Below, in pieces: positions 15,904-25,587 of a stretch of DNA of 62,756 nt. The notes under the pieces are model-generated. The model was not told the origin of the DNA. It saw only the letters and a program-made list of their open reading frames with translations, and ran no database searches. The stretch is taken from the NCBI GenBank assembly GCA_017444065.1, contig JAFSXJ010000038.1, positions 1 to 62,756 of the forward strand, given 5' to 3'. Both the position numbers and the translations under genes were made by a program. The DNA is from Paludibacteraceae bacterium. GTDB lineage: Bacteria; Bacteroidota; Bacteroidia; Bacteroidales; Paludibacteraceae. Within the stretch, counting starts at the first letter, position 1. Each line of letters opens with the position of its first letter.

Positions 15904-17664
15904 TTAACGACCGTTGTTCGGACCGGAAGGAATCTGGTCACCGATGGTTGACATCGCGCAACGGAAGCCAAGCGTGCTCTTGCTCTTGTCGGCCTCCAGA
16001 TAACGGCGTGACGACGGGTGCAGCCAGTATACGCGGTCGTTCCACGAACCACCTTTATATACATGAGTGGTCTTGGTAATCTTCGGAGCGTAGATGTCGG
16101 TTGGGTCAATCTTCTTCTCCACTGCCGGAGCACCGCCGTCACCGCCTTCGTCCTCATCACCGCCTTCTTCCTCGTCACCTTCTTCCTCATCTTCATCACC
16201 TTCTTCCTCGTCGCCTTCCTCCTCGTCATCACCGCCACCGTTTTCCTCGGTGTTAGAGGCTAAGCCTTTCAGGAACAATGCGCCGAGCGTGTCAAGCGGA
16301 TAGTCGGTCTGGATGAGCGAAGCAAAGTCACCGTCAAGGTAGTCGCGCTTATCATCTTCGCTGGTCCATTCTACATCAATGCCACCAACGGCGTTGATGA
16401 CGAACTCACCTTGGTCGTCTCTCTTGGCACGGCTGTAGATGTTACCACGGAAGGAGTTGTATTCGGTCACGTCTTGGTAGGTGGTCTCACGATATACGTC
16501 CATCACCCACTCGTTAACGTTGCCTGCCATGTTGTACAGACCGAAATCGTTCGGAGCAAAGGCGTCAACGGGGTTGGTAATCACGTAGCCGTCGTTCAAC
16601 ATGCCGGATACACCCATCATGTCGCCCTTGCCACGGATGAAGTTGGCCTGCATCATACCCATGTTGTTCTTACTCAAGTCACGGGGATGGTAGCCCGACC
16701 ACGGATAAACCTTGCCTTCAATGGTCAGACCGTCTGTGCCTGCGATGGGTGCAAATGCTGCAAACTCCCACTCGGCCTCTGTCGGAAGACGGTAGCCGGT
16801 AACAAGAATGCCGTCGGTGCGGTCAACTTTACGTGCGTTGCCCCATGCGTCATGGAAGCGTTTGCTACGACGAGATGCATCAGGATTAACAGGATTATAG
16901 TCCTTGCGAACCAGATATTTTTCCGTATTGAATACGAACTTGTCGCGAATCCACTCATAAGGAACGTGATATTCGATGTTCACATCCTCACCGCGCGTTA
17001 CTTCTACCTCAATGGGCTCATAACCGGGGTTGTCGTTACGCCAGTCTTCAAGTTCGGTCTCGTCCAATGCACGGAGCATCTGGAAGTTCGGGAACTCGAT
17101 TGCGCCTGCATGAACCAGAGCCAACTCATTCACACGGTCGGTACGCCATTGGCAGTAGTCCATAGCCTGATTCCAGTTGATGCCCACTACAGGGTAGAAA
17201 CTGAAGGCAGGATGACGGAAGTAGTTCTCCACATAAGGCTCGTTATATGCCAGCTCGTCACGCCATACCAGCGTATCGGGTAGGGCGGCTTGAACGAGCT
17301 TCGGTGCTGAATAACCGAATACCATCTCCAGCCAATGCATATACTCGCGCCAGTTCAGGTTCGAGATTTCATACTTGTCCATCCAGAATGAACTGACGGT
17401 TACGGAACGCCGCGCATTGTCACGCGGAGCAGTCACGAATTCGTCAGTCTGACCAATAGCGAATGTTCCGCCCTGAATGGCGACCATACCAATTGGATCA
17501 ACATTGCCAACTCCTTCTTTTGCCTCGAAGTTGGTGGTCTTTTCGTCATAATAGTTCCATCCCGTCGTGTTTGAGAATTGAGTGTTCAACTCGCGTGACT
17601 TGCAGCCTGCCAAGGCTATCAAGGCCAACGACACGACGATTACAGATTGCACTACTTTTTTCAT
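15904..17664 (-). CDS. gldJ: Gliding/T9SS-associated lipoprotein GldJ
   Basis: 586 aa lipoprotein (lipobox ALAGC, Cys about residue 21). It is a formylglycine-generating-enzyme-like (SUMF1) fold protein as in GldJ/GldK. The mature N-terminus TTGWNYYDEKTTNF matches GldJ, followed by GMVAIQGGTFAIG, YEISNLNWREYMHW and TGYRLPTEAEWEFAA. C-terminally come GLYNMAGNVNEWVMDVYR, GGSWNDR and GFRCAM. GldJ stabilises the GldK ring and supports gliding and T9SS. An Asp/Glu/Gly-only tract of about 40 residues (about 473-515) interrupts the domain before the GGSW block. It is preceded by a canonical promoter. Confidence 0.85.
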   Translation of the reverse strand: MKKVVQSVIVVSLALIALAGCKSRELNTQFSNTTGWNYYDEKTTNFEAKEGVGNVDPIGMVAIQGGTFAIGQTDEFVTAPRDNARRSVTVSSFWMDKYEISNLNWREYMHWLEMVFGYSAPKLVQAALPDTLVWRDELAYNEPYVENYFRHPAFSFYPVVGINWNQAMDYCQWRTDRVNELALVHAGAIEFPNFQMLRALDETELEDWRNDNPGYEPIEVEVTRGEDVNIEYHVPYEWIRDKFVFNTEKYLVRKDYNPVNPDASRRSKRFHDAWGNARKVDRTDGILVTGYRLPTEAEWEFAAFAPIAGTDGLTIEGKVYPWSGYHPRDLSKNNMGMMQANFIRGKGDMMGVSGMLNDGYVITNPVDAFAPNDFGLYNMAGNVNEWVMDVYRETTYQDVTEYNSFRGNIYSRAKRDDQGEFVINAVGGIDVEWTSEDDKRDYLDGDFASLIQTDYPLDTLGALFLKGLASNTEENGGGDDEEEGDEEEGDEDEEEGDEEEGGDEDEGGDGGAPAVEKKIDPTDIYAPKITKTTHVYKGGSWNDRVYWLHPSSRRYLEADKSKSTLGFRCAMSTIGDQIPSGPNNGR

Positions 17665-17741
17665 ATTGTTTTCGATATAATTATACCTTAATTTTCGTTT
17701 TTATTTACAACGTTTGCGGGTTGCCCCCACAATTAAGCCTA

Positions 17742-17773
17742 CAAAGATACGAAAAATTTCCAAATTGCACAAA
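17742..17773 (-). promoter_or_regulatory. Promoter for gldJ
   Basis: On the minus strand TTTG (17770-17773), 20 bp, then TATCTTTG (17742-17749). About 77 bp upstream of the gldJ ATG. Confidence 0.8.
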
Positions 17774-17874
17774 TTTTTTAGCAAAAAAAAGTAAAAAATG
17801 TACGTTTTCTTGGCAAAATGCTATTTTTTACAACTATTTTTTACAAAATAATAGCAAAACACAAGATTTTTTTG

Positions 17875-17882
17875 TATCTTTG
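17875..17882 (+). promoter_or_regulatory. -7 element for folP
   Basis: TATCTTTG matches the Bacteroidota -7 consensus 20 bp before the folP ATG. No clear TTTG is seen at the expected upstream distance. Its position shows that the longer frame open from 17818 is not the true start. Confidence 0.6.
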
Positions 17883-17901
17883 TACGCTAATTGCGACTGA
17901 C

Positions 17902-18720
17902 ATGTCTCCGATGAATAATTGTCTGCGTTTGGGCAACCGGCTCTTGAGCCTCAAATCGCCTTTGGTGATGGCTATCGTAAACGCCACGCCGGATAGTTTT
18001 TTCGCCGCTAGCCGTGCAGACAGTGAAGCCGCTCTTCAAACAGCCTTTGAAAGGGTTTTGAACGAAGGCGCGCATATGATGGATATAGGTGCCTGCTCCA
18101 CGCGTCCGGCGGTTCAGGCTGGTGCAGGAGTGGTAGATGAGCAGCAGGAATGGATGCGGCTGGACAAAGCGCTTGCCGTTGCTACACGGATGAACATCGC
18201 TCTGCCTGTATCGGTGGACACTTTCCGCGTGAATGTTGCGCGGCGCGCACTGGAGGAATACGGAGTGGCGATGATTAACGATGTTTCCGGCGGTTCGGAT
18301 GAGATGTTTGACCTTGTGGCGCACTACAACGCAGCATATGTGCTCACTTACAATCGTGCGCGCGTTGGACAGCTGACCGAAAACGTCTTGGCTGACGCAC
18401 TTGCGTTCTTCAGCCGCGAGGTTGATGATTTGCGTCGGCGCGGCGTGAGTGACATTGTTATCGACCCGGGCTTCGGCTTCGGGCAAACGGTTGAGCAAAG
18501 CCTTGATTTGCTGGCTAACCTCGGTGCTCTGCGGCATCTCGGTTGTCCGATACTCGCTGGCATATCACGCAAACGGATGGCGTACCAGCCGTCGGGGCTG
18601 ACGCCGGAAACTTGCCTGGAGCAAACATTGTTCCTGGAACAGCAGGCTCTGAATCAGGGAGCAAGCATCTTGCGGGTGCACGATGTGGCGGCGACAATCA
18701 TTTCTCTCGCAAGAAAATGA
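17902..18720 (+). CDS. folP: Dihydropteroate synthase
   Basis: Condenses p-aminobenzoate with hydroxymethyl-dihydropterin pyrophosphate in folate synthesis; the sulfonamide target. 272 aa TIM-barrel. VMAIVNATPDSFF (about residue 24), GAHMMDIGACSTRP, VSVDTFR, MINDVSGG and the C-terminal GASILRVHDV are the expected pterin- and sulfa-site motifs. The ATG at 17902 follows a -7 box at 17875; an ATG at 17911 is the alternative. folP next to the diadenylate cyclase gene is a common Bacteroidales pair. Confidence 0.9.
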   Translation: MSPMNNCLRLGNRLLSLKSPLVMAIVNATPDSFFAASRADSEAALQTAFERVLNEGAHMMDIGACSTRPAVQAGAGVVDEQQEWMRLDKALAVATRMNIALPVSVDTFRVNVARRALEEYGVAMINDVSGGSDEMFDLVAHYNAAYVLTYNRARVGQLTENVLADALAFFSREVDDLRRRGVSDIVIDPGFGFGQTVEQSLDLLANLGALRHLGCPILAGISRKRMAYQPSGLTPETCLEQTLFLEQQALNQGASILRVHDVAATIISLARK

Positions 18721-18745
18721 CATAACACGTTTTGCGCGAAGTGTG

Positions 18746-18822
18746 GTAGGGGCAAAGTAGAGCCATAGTAGGGGCATAGTAGGGTCATAGTAGGGTCATA
18801 GTAGGGCCATAGTAGGGAGTAA
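18746..18822. repeat. Tandem 11-mer intergenic repeat (CATAGTAGGGT type)
   Basis: About six head-to-tail copies of an 11-12 bp unit, consensus CATAGTAGGGT, degenerate at one or two positions, in the 176-bp gap between folP and the cyclase gene. A related AGTAGGG array lies at 33670-33745. The rest of the gap holds an AT-rich GATAAT-type stretch and no gene. Confidence 0.8.
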
Positions 18823-18896
18823 GCAGGTTTTTTGCCGTCGTTTTGTCGAGGTTTTGACCCAAATAATAATTGATAATCGAAAGCTGATAACTGTAT

Positions 18897-19652
18897 ATGT
18901 TTTTCGGATTCAAAGACCTTGTGGATATCCTGTTGGTAGCACTGCTGCTATACGAGACATATCGCTTGCTGCGTACATCCGGAGCGGTCAACCTGTTCTG
19001 GGGCATTTTGGCGTACGTCGGATTGTGGTTCCTCGTGTCGTTCATTTTGCGGCTCGAACTGACGGGGGCCATCTTCAACTTCATCGGCAGTGCTGGAGCC
19101 GTAGCGCTGGTGGTTATCTTCCAGGAAGAGATTCGTGGAATGTTCAGCCGTATCGGTTCGCGAATGAGTAATGCACAATTCGTGCATTTCCATCAAGATA
19201 AGAAAAATGCCTGGCTTAGCGACGAGCAGATTCATCAGGTCATCCTCGCGTGCGAACATATGTCAGAAGCCAAGGTCGGCGCACTTATCGTCATCGCGCA
19301 TGAGCAGGAACTTGACGAGTACGAGCAGACTGGAGAAACTATCAATGCGGATATATCCGCGCGGATGATTGAGAACATTTTCTTCAAGAACACCCCGTTG
19401 CACGACGGCGCACTTATCATCCGCAACGGACGGCTGCAATCTGCTGCATGTATTCTGCCGGTGTCGAAAAACCGACGCATTCCGAAACATTACGGATTGC
19501 GACACCGTGCCGCATTAGGACTCGCGGAAAAAACAGATGCTTTCTGTATAGTGCTCAGCGAGGAAACAGGCAGACTCAGTATCGCTCAGGATAGCAGAAT
19601 ATCCACAGTCAAACTCTCTGCACTAACTGAACTTTTGAATAACAAACAATAA
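18897..19652 (+). CDS. cdaA: Diadenylate cyclase (CdaA type)
   Basis: Makes the second messenger c-di-AMP from two ATP; membrane-anchored. 251 aa with three N-terminal hydrophobic segments (about residues 8-25, 33-55, 60-78), then the DAC domain with the catalytic DGA (PLHDGALII, about 166-174) and RHR (GLRHRAALG, about 201-209) motifs. The arrangement is that of CdaA and not DisA. A single DAC protein usually supplies all c-di-AMP in Bacteroidota. It follows folP after a repeat-filled gap and precedes metG by 1 bp. Confidence 0.92.
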   Translation: MFFGFKDLVDILLVALLLYETYRLLRTSGAVNLFWGILAYVGLWFLVSFILRLELTGAIFNFIGSAGAVALVVIFQEEIRGMFSRIGSRMSNAQFVHFHQDKKNAWLSDEQIHQVILACEHMSEAKVGALIVIAHEQELDEYEQTGETINADISARMIENIFFKNTPLHDGALIIRNGRLQSAACILPVSKNRRIPKHYGLRHRAALGLAEKTDAFCIVLSEETGRLSIAQDSRISTVKLSALTELLNNKQ

Positions 19653-19653
19653 T

Positions 19654-21732
19654 ATGTCTTATAATCGTACATTAATTACAGCAGCACTCCCGTACGCCAA
19701 CGGGCCCGTGCATATTGGTCACTTGGCAGGTGTCTATGTGCCTGCAGATATCTACGCGCGTTACTTGCGTCTGAAAGGGCAAGAGGTTCTTTTCGTCTGC
19801 GGTAGCGACGAGCACGGCGTCCCTGTAACCATTCGAGCACGCAAGGAAGGTATAACCACCCAGCAGGTCGTTGACCGCTACCACGAACTCATCAAGCGTT
19901 CGTTTGCCGATTTCGGTATATCGTTCGACATCTACTCGCGCACAACATCGGCCATTCATCACAAACTTGCGTCGGACTACTTCCGCAAGCTCTATGACGA
20001 GGGCAAGTTCATCGAGCAGACCACCGAACAGTTCTACGACCCCGAGACCGGACATTTCCTCACCGACCGTAATATCCGCGGCGAGTGCCCGCACTGCCAC
20101 AGCCTTGGTGCGTATGGCGACCAGTGCGAGAAGTGCGGTTCGACCCTTTCGCCCGAGGAACTCATCAACCCCTATAACGCTGAGACTGGCAACCCGCTCG
20201 TAAAGAAACCTACTTCCCACTGGTACCTGCCTCTTGATCAGTACCAGCAGTGGCTTGAGCAATGGATTCTTGAACAGCACAAGGAATGGCGTCCGAACGT
20301 CTATGGTCAGTGCAAGTCATGGCTCGACGGCGGTTTGCGTCCGCGTGCCGTGACCCGTGACCTCGACTGGGGCATTCCCGTGCCCGTTGAGGGCGCAGAG
20401 GGTAAGGTGCTCTATGTATGGTTCGATGCGCCTATTGGCTATATCTCCAACACCAAGGAGCTCTGCGACGCCCAGCCTGAGAAGTATGGCAACTGGGAGA
20501 CCTGGTGGAAAGACCCGTCAACACGCCTCATCCACTTCATCGGCAAGGACAACATCGTATTCCACTGCATCGTCTTCCCTGCCATGTTGAAAGCCGAAGG
20601 CTCATTCATCCTGCCCGACAATGTGCCCTCCAACGAGTTCCTCAACCTTGAGGGCGATAAGATTTCCACATCCCGCAACTGGGCAGTTTGGCTCAACGAG
20701 TATCTCGACGACTTCCCGTCTAAACAGGATGTTCTTCGTTACGTGCTCACCGCCAATGCGCCTGAGACTAAGGACAACGACTTCACCTGGGCGGACTTCC
20801 AGGCGCGCAACAACAACGAGCTTGTCGCTATCTATGGCAACTTCGTCAACCGCGCACTGGTCCTCACCGGCAAGTATTTCGACGGCAAGGTTCCGGCTTG
20901 TGGCGAACTGAACGACTACGACCATCAGACCATCGAGGAGTTCAAGAACGTCAAAGCCACACTCGAAGACCTCCTGAATAACTTCCGTTTCCGCGACGCA
21001 CAGAAGGAGGCGATGAACCTCGCCCGTATTGGCAACAAGTATCTTGCTGACACCGAGCCGTGGAAACTCGCCAAGACCGATATGCAGCGCACGGCAACCA
21101 TCCTCAACCTCTCCCTGCAGATTGCAGCGAATCTCGCCATCGCTTTCGAACCTTTCCTGCCTTTCTCTTCCGAAAAGTTAAAGACCATGCTTGGTCTTTC
21201 CGACAGCATCGGCTGGGAAGACCTTGGCAGAGTGGATCTTCTTCCCGCCGAAGCCAAGCTTGGCGAGGTTTCTCTCCTCTTCGAGAAGATTGAGGACACC
21301 GTCATCCAGGAGCAGCTGGACAAACTCGCACGCATCAAAGCCGAGAACGAGGCAGCCGCCAAGGCGGAAGCCCTGAAGAACTGGCAGCCGGTACCCGTCA
21401 AAGCCCCGACGACAATCGATGACTTCGACAAAGCCGACATCCGTGTTGCCACCGTTCTGGAATGCACCAATGTCAAGAAGTCCGACCGTCTCTTGCAATT
21501 AAAGTTGGACGACGGCATGGACGGCCGCACAATCCTTTCAGGCATTGCGCAGAGTTATCCCGACCCCTCTGTTCTTATCGGCAAGCAGGTGCTCTATATC
21601 GCCAACTTCCCGCCGCGCAAGATGATGGGCATCGAGTCCCAGGGCATGATTCTCTCAGCGGTTGACGCCGACGGCCGTCTTGTCGTCACCACAGTCACCT
21701 CTCCCGTGCGCCCGGGCGCACAAGTCGGATAG
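19654..21732 (+). CDS. metG: Methionyl-tRNA synthetase
   Basis: 692 aa class I synthetase charging tRNA-Met. HIGH motif at residues 20-23 and zinc-knuckle cysteines CPHCH...CEKCG near residues 147-167. The KMSKS motif takes the form GDKISTSRN near residue 340. A C-terminal tRNA-binding (EMAP/Trbp111-like) domain from about 588 ([15 protein letters not shown]...[14 protein letters not shown]) aids dimerisation and tRNA capture. Codon choice here is notably C-rich at third positions compared with neighbours, consistent with high expression. Confidence 0.96.
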   Translation: MSYNRTLITAALPYANGPVHIGHLAGVYVPADIYARYLRLKGQEVLFVCGSDEHGVPVTIRARKEGITTQQVVDRYHELIKRSFADFGISFDIYSRTTSAIHHKLASDYFRKLYDEGKFIEQTTEQFYDPETGHFLTDRNIRGECPHCHSLGAYGDQCEKCGSTLSPEELINPYNAETGNPLVKKPTSHWYLPLDQYQQWLEQWILEQHKEWRPNVYGQCKSWLDGGLRPRAVTRDLDWGIPVPVEGAEGKVLYVWFDAPIGYISNTKELCDAQPEKYGNWETWWKDPSTRLIHFIGKDNIVFHCIVFPAMLKAEGSFILPDNVPSNEFLNLEGDKISTSRNWAVWLNEYLDDFPSKQDVLRYVLTANAPETKDNDFTWADFQARNNNELVAIYGNFVNRALVLTGKYFDGKVPACGELNDYDHQTIEEFKNVKATLEDLLNNFRFRDAQKEAMNLARIGNKYLADTEPWKLAKTDMQRTATILNLSLQIAANLAIAFEPFLPFSSEKLKTMLGLSDSIGWEDLGRVDLLPAEAKLGEVSLLFEKIEDTVIQEQLDKLARIKAENEAAAKAEALKNWQPVPVKAPTTIDDFDKADIRVATVLECTNVKKSDRLLQLKLDDGMDGRTILSGIAQSYPDPSVLIGKQVLYIANFPPRKMMGIESQGMILSAVDADGRLVVTTVTSPVRPGAQVG

Positions 21733-21764
21733 TTTTGTACACGGTCAGATAATTACAGAATAAT

Positions 21765-22943
21765 ATGGCACAAAATTTCGTTGACTACGTTAAAATCTAT
21801 TGCCGCTCGGGTAAGGGCGGTGCGGGTAGCATGCACTTTCATCGCGCGAAATACGTGCCGAAAGGTGGTCCGGACGGCGGCGATGGCGGTCGTGGCGGAC
21901 ATATTATTCTGCGGGGCAACCGCAACCTGTGGACATTGCTGCACCTCAAATACCAGAAGCATATTCAGGCCACCGACGGTGGTCACGGCGGAGAGAGCCG
22001 TTCCTTCGGAAAGGACGGTCAGGATCGAATCATCGAGGTGCCCTGCGGCACGGTGGTTTATGACGGTGAGACTGGTGAGTGGATAACCGAGGTGAAGGAA
22101 CATGGCGAACAGGTAATTCTGCTCAAGGGAGGCCGTGGAGGCCTGGGCAACTGGCATTTCCGCACAGCAACGAACCAGGCTCCGCGTTATGCACAGCCCG
22201 GCGAACCGGCACAGGAGCGCGTGGTAATCATGCAGATCAAAGTGCTTGCAGATGTCGGCCTGGTTGGCTTCCCAAATGCAGGAAAATCGACACTGCTCAG
22301 CGTTGTTTCTGCTGCCAAACCAGAGATTGCCGACTACCCGTTCACGACCTTGACTCCGCAACTGGGCATCGTCTCTTATCGCGACGACCGTTCGTTCTGC
22401 ATGGCGGATATCCCGGGAATTATCGAAGGTGCTGCCGAAGGACGAGGCTTAGGCCTGCGATTCTTGCGGCACATTGAGCGTAATGCTGTGTTGCTGTTCC
22501 TCGTTCCGGCATGCACCGAAGATCCGAAACATGAGTACGAAATCTTGTTAGCCGAGTTGGAAAAATACAATCCCCAACTGCTGACTAAGGCACGCATCCT
22601 TGCCGTGAGTAAAGCCGACACAATGCCTGAGGACGAAGTAAAGAAGATCGTCGCCAGCCTCAGCGACGCGTTCGGCATACCGGTGGTGGCATTCTCTTCG
22701 GTCAGCGGGCAAGGTATAACTGAGCTCAAAGATGTTCTTTGGGACGAACTGTCCAAAGAACAGAACCAGGTCATCGAAATCAGTCATTCGCCCTTGGATA
22801 TCGAACGCGTAGAGCGTCAGGAAACCGAAGCAGGAAACGAGCCTGACGATGAAGAGCATACCATTTACCTCAATGAGGTCGAAGAGGATTGGGATCTCAG
22901 CAAGTACGCCGGTATTGGCTGGGACACACAAGCGGATAGTTGA
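21765..22943 (+). CDS. obgE: GTPase Obg/CgtA
   Basis: Ribosome-associated GTPase acting in 50S maturation and stress response. 392 aa. The glycine-rich OBG fold (FHRAKYVPKGGPDGGDGGRGG) covers about residues 1-158, then the G domain: G1 GFPNAGKST (about 167), G3 DIPGIIEGA, G4 SKAD, and G5 near SSVSGQG. The C-terminal ~50 residues are acidic and family-variable. It lies 32 bp after metG. Confidence 0.95.
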   Translation: MAQNFVDYVKIYCRSGKGGAGSMHFHRAKYVPKGGPDGGDGGRGGHIILRGNRNLWTLLHLKYQKHIQATDGGHGGESRSFGKDGQDRIIEVPCGTVVYDGETGEWITEVKEHGEQVILLKGGRGGLGNWHFRTATNQAPRYAQPGEPAQERVVIMQIKVLADVGLVGFPNAGKSTLLSVVSAAKPEIADYPFTTLTPQLGIVSYRDDRSFCMADIPGIIEGAAEGRGLGLRFLRHIERNAVLLFLVPACTEDPKHEYEILLAELEKYNPQLLTKARILAVSKADTMPEDEVKKIVASLSDAFGIPVVAFSSVSGQGITELKDVLWDELSKEQNQVIEISHSPLDIERVERQETEAGNEPDDEEHTIYLNEVEEDWDLSKYAGIGWDTQADS

Positions 22944-22960
22944 GAGTTTAGTGTTTAGAG

Positions 22961-24523
22961 ATGGTAAGGCAGATTGAGCAACATATTCCGCAGAAGCAGC
23001 TTGTATTACTATTGAGTCTGATGGTGGGCGTATTGTCTGCCGTCGCAGCATACCTGCTGAAGTTGTTCATTCATCTTATTCAGTACCTTATTAATACCTA
23101 TCTCATCGCCAGCGAAAACTATTGGTGGTACATCGTCTGCCCGATGATTGGTATAGCGCTGGCTGCACTGTTCGTCAAGTATATCGTGCGTGACGATATC
23201 TCTCACGGTATAACGAAGATTCTTTACGCTATCTCCCAGCGCAAGTCTATCATCAAAAGCCATAACATGTGGTCAAGTCTTATCGGTAGCGGCATCACTA
23301 TCGGTTTCGGCGGTTCGGTTGGTGCGGAGGCACCTATCGTCCTCACCGGTGCTGCCATTGGGTCGAACCTCGCCAAACTGTTCCACCTCGACCAGAAGAC
23401 AATGATGCTGATGATTGGTTGTGGTGCTGCGGGTGCTATCGGAGGTATCTTCAAGGCGCCTATAGCCGGACTGGTCTTTACCCTCGAGGTGCTGATGATG
23501 GACATCACAATGAGCTCAATCGCACCACTGCTCATCTCCTCAGTCACGGCTACGGCTATCGCCTATTTCACCACGGGCTTTGCGCCGATGTTCGAACTGA
23601 CCACTATCGAGGCCTTCACTCTCGGGCGTATTCCCTGGTACTTGCTGTTGGGCATAGCCTGCGGCTTTGTCTCGCTGTATTTTACGCGAGGTATGAACTA
23701 TCTGGAGCAGCGTTTCAAGCGCTTGCCGAACATGTGGGTGAAAATCGTCATCGGCGGAACGGTGCTGGGCGCACTTGTTTATCTGTTCCCGCCACTATAC
23801 GGTGAGGGCTATGACGTTATCCTGCAACTTTTCAACGATGACCCGCAGTCCGGATTTATTCACAGCCCGTTTGCCCGTTTGGGTGATACTACTTGGCTCA
23901 TCATCGCCTATTTCTCGCTTGTACTGCTTCTGAAGATTGTGGCATCTGTGGCAACAAACGGCGGTGGCGGTGTAGGTGGCATATTCGCTCCTTCGCTGTT
24001 CATGGGAGCGCTGGTAGGTTTCATCTGTGCGTACTTGTTGAAACTGGCAGGAGTGTCTGTGCCTATCGTTAATTTCACCTTGGTAGGTATGGCGGGGTTG
24101 ATGTCCGGTGTCATGCACGCACCGTTGACGGGTATCTTCCTTATAGCTGAACTTACAGGCGGTTATCACCTGCTGATGCCGCTGATGATTGTGGCGGTTG
24201 TGTCATACCTGACCATCATGCTGTTTGAGCCGCATAGCCTTTACGCCATGCGTCTCGCGCAGAAAGGTGAATTGCTCACGCATAACAAGGACCGCTCTGT
24301 GCTTACCCTTCTGAAGATGGACAACGTTCTGGAGACGGATTTGCGCACCGTCTCTCCCGACATGACCTTGGGGCAGCTTGTTAAGGTCATTGCCGACAGC
24401 AAGCGGAACATCTTCCCCGTGGTGGATAGCAAGGGAGAATTGCAAGGCATCCTCTTGCTGGATGAGGTGCGGAACATCATGTTCCAGCCACGTCTGTACA
24501 ACCGTTTACCGTTGCGCAACTGA
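22961..24523 (+). CDS. ClC-type chloride channel/transporter, frame interrupted
   Basis: 520 aa in this frame: about 10-12 membrane helices with the ClC selectivity motifs GSVGAEAP (about residue 117), GGIFKAPIAG and GVGGIFAPSLF. A cytoplasmic CBS domain starts near residue 445. The frame stops at 24521-24523 in the middle of the CBS pair. The next codons in the -1 frame (from about 24505) read FTVAQLMNYP and continue the family sequence to 24708, so one T appears missing from a T run near 24505. It may be a real frameshift, a sequencing or assembly error, or a slippage site. Confidence 0.85.
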   Translation: MVRQIEQHIPQKQLVLLLSLMVGVLSAVAAYLLKLFIHLIQYLINTYLIASENYWWYIVCPMIGIALAALFVKYIVRDDISHGITKILYAISQRKSIIKSHNMWSSLIGSGITIGFGGSVGAEAPIVLTGAAIGSNLAKLFHLDQKTMMLMIGCGAAGAIGGIFKAPIAGLVFTLEVLMMDITMSSIAPLLISSVTATAIAYFTTGFAPMFELTTIEAFTLGRIPWYLLLGIACGFVSLYFTRGMNYLEQRFKRLPNMWVKIVIGGTVLGALVYLFPPLYGEGYDVILQLFNDDPQSGFIHSPFARLGDTTWLIIAYFSLVLLLKIVASVATNGGGGVGGIFAPSLFMGALVGFICAYLLKLAGVSVPIVNFTLVGMAGLMSGVMHAPLTGIFLIAELTGGYHLLMPLMIVAVVSYLTIMLFEPHSLYAMRLAQKGELLTHNKDRSVLTLLKMDNVLETDLRTVSPDMTLGQLVKVIADSKRNIFPVVDSKGELQGILLLDEVRNIMFQPRLYNRLPLRN

Positions 24524-24708
24524 TGAACTACCCGCAAGTCGTGATTCGTCACGATATGCCGATGGAAAAGGTAATGGAACTGTTTGAGGATACCGGCGCC
24601 TGGAACCTGCCCGTCGTTGATGAGCAGAAAAAGTACCTTGGTTTTGTTTCCAAATCCAAGATATTCAACTCTTACCGCCACGTGCTTGTGCATTTCTCGG
24701 AAGAATAA
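24523..24708 (+). pseudogene. Displaced C-terminal CBS segment of the ClC gene
   Basis: 61 residues starting MNYPQVVIRHDMPMEKVMELF and ending in a CBS strand-helix (AWNLPVVDEQKKYLGFVSKSKI). This is the second CBS domain that completes the upstream ClC protein, as in full-length Bacteroidota ClC-CBS proteins of about 590-600 aa. The ATG overlaps the upstream TGA by one base, so it could be translated by coupling, but a lone half CBS protein is unlikely to be functional by design. Confidence 0.75.
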
Positions 24709-24711
24709 CAG

Positions 24712-24757
24712 CAAAATGGCAAAATAGTAAATGGTAAATGTCTAAATAGTAAATGAA
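24712..24757. repeat. Short degenerate intergenic tandem repeat
   Basis: Repeated AAATGGTAAATG and AAATAGTAAATG units fill the gap before murI. They match the array at 3832-3870 almost unit for unit. Confidence 0.6.
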
Positions 24758-25573
24758 ATGATTGGCGTGTTTGATAGTGGTTATGGCGGACTGACAATCT
24801 TGAAGCAGATTCGCGAACAGTTGCCCGAGTATGATTATATCTACCTCGGCGACAATGCACGTGCACCATATGGAACGCGTTCTTTCGAGTGCATCTACCG
24901 CTACACGCTGGAGGCAGTGCGATTCCTGCAACAACAGGGCTGTTCGCTTATCATTCTTGCATGCAACACCGCCTCCGCCAAAGCGCTTCGTACCATCCAG
25001 CAGCACGACATCAATCCTGACGAACTGCGCGTCTTGGGAGTTATTCGCCCGACGGTTGAGGTTGTTCCCTCACTTACGCTAACAAAGCATGTCGGCGTAT
25101 TGGCAACACCCGGAACGGTGGCGTCCGACAGTTACCGTATCGAACTGGAGAAGCAGGACGACAGCCTCATCGTCACGCAACTTGCCTGCCCGATGTGGGT
25201 GCCGCTGATTGAGGCGGGCGAACATAAGTCCGATGGAGCGCAGTATTTCATTCGTAAGTATGTTGCACAAATCATTGAGCGTGACCCGCTTATAGATACT
25301 TTGTTGCTTGGTTGTACCCATTATCCTCTCATTCAGAATGCTATCAATGCCGAACTGGCGGCTGCCCGTCGGCGTGACTGCCGGACAATAGCGCAAGGAG
25401 AGATAGTTGCGCACAGCCTCAAGGACTATCTTTTTCGTCATCCGGAGATAGAGCAAAAACTACAAAAAAGTGGTGAGTGTACATATCTCACCACCGATGA
25501 TTCCGATAAGTTCGCCGATGCAGCAACATTGTTCCTCGGCGCACACGTGCGCGCCGAGCACGTGGAGTTATAG
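24758..25573 (+). CDS. murI: Glutamate racemase
   Basis: Makes D-glutamate for peptidoglycan. 271 aa. IGVFDSGYGGLT at the N-terminus carries the substrate-binding DSG; the catalytic cysteines are in ACNTASA (about residue 70) and LLGCTHYPL (about 188). Unusually, the last third of the gene contains on its other strand a complete rho-independent terminator for the convergent gene (25464-25494). Confidence 0.94.
   Translation: MIGVFDSGYGGLTILKQIREQLPEYDYIYLGDNARAPYGTRSFECIYRYTLEAVRFLQQQGCSLIILACNTASAKALRTIQQHDINPDELRVLGVIRPTVEVVPSLTLTKHVGVLATPGTVASDSYRIELEKQDDSLIVTQLACPMWVPLIEAGEHKSDGAQYFIRKYVAQIIERDPLIDTLLLGCTHYPLIQNAINAELAAARRRDCRTIAQGEIVAHSLKDYLFRHPEIEQKLQKSGECTYLTTDDSDKFADAATLFLGAHVRAEHVEL
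25464..25494 (-). terminator. Terminator for the secreted-protein gene, inside murI
   Basis: Stem GTGGTGAG/CTCACCAC (25470-25477, 25487-25494), 9-nt loop, followed on the minus strand by six T's (25464-25469). It lies about 95 bp past the stop of the minus-strand gene at 25588 and within the murI coding sequence. Confidence 0.75.
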
Positions 25574-25587
25574 AATACGGGTTTCTT

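Noticed and set aside
18746..18822. CRISPR array
   Set aside because: The unit is 11-12 bp with no unique spacers and no cas genes nearby.
24500..24525. Programmed -1 frameshift in the ClC gene
   Set aside because: No slippery heptamer of the usual type and no clear downstream stimulator; a one-base loss explains it more simply.
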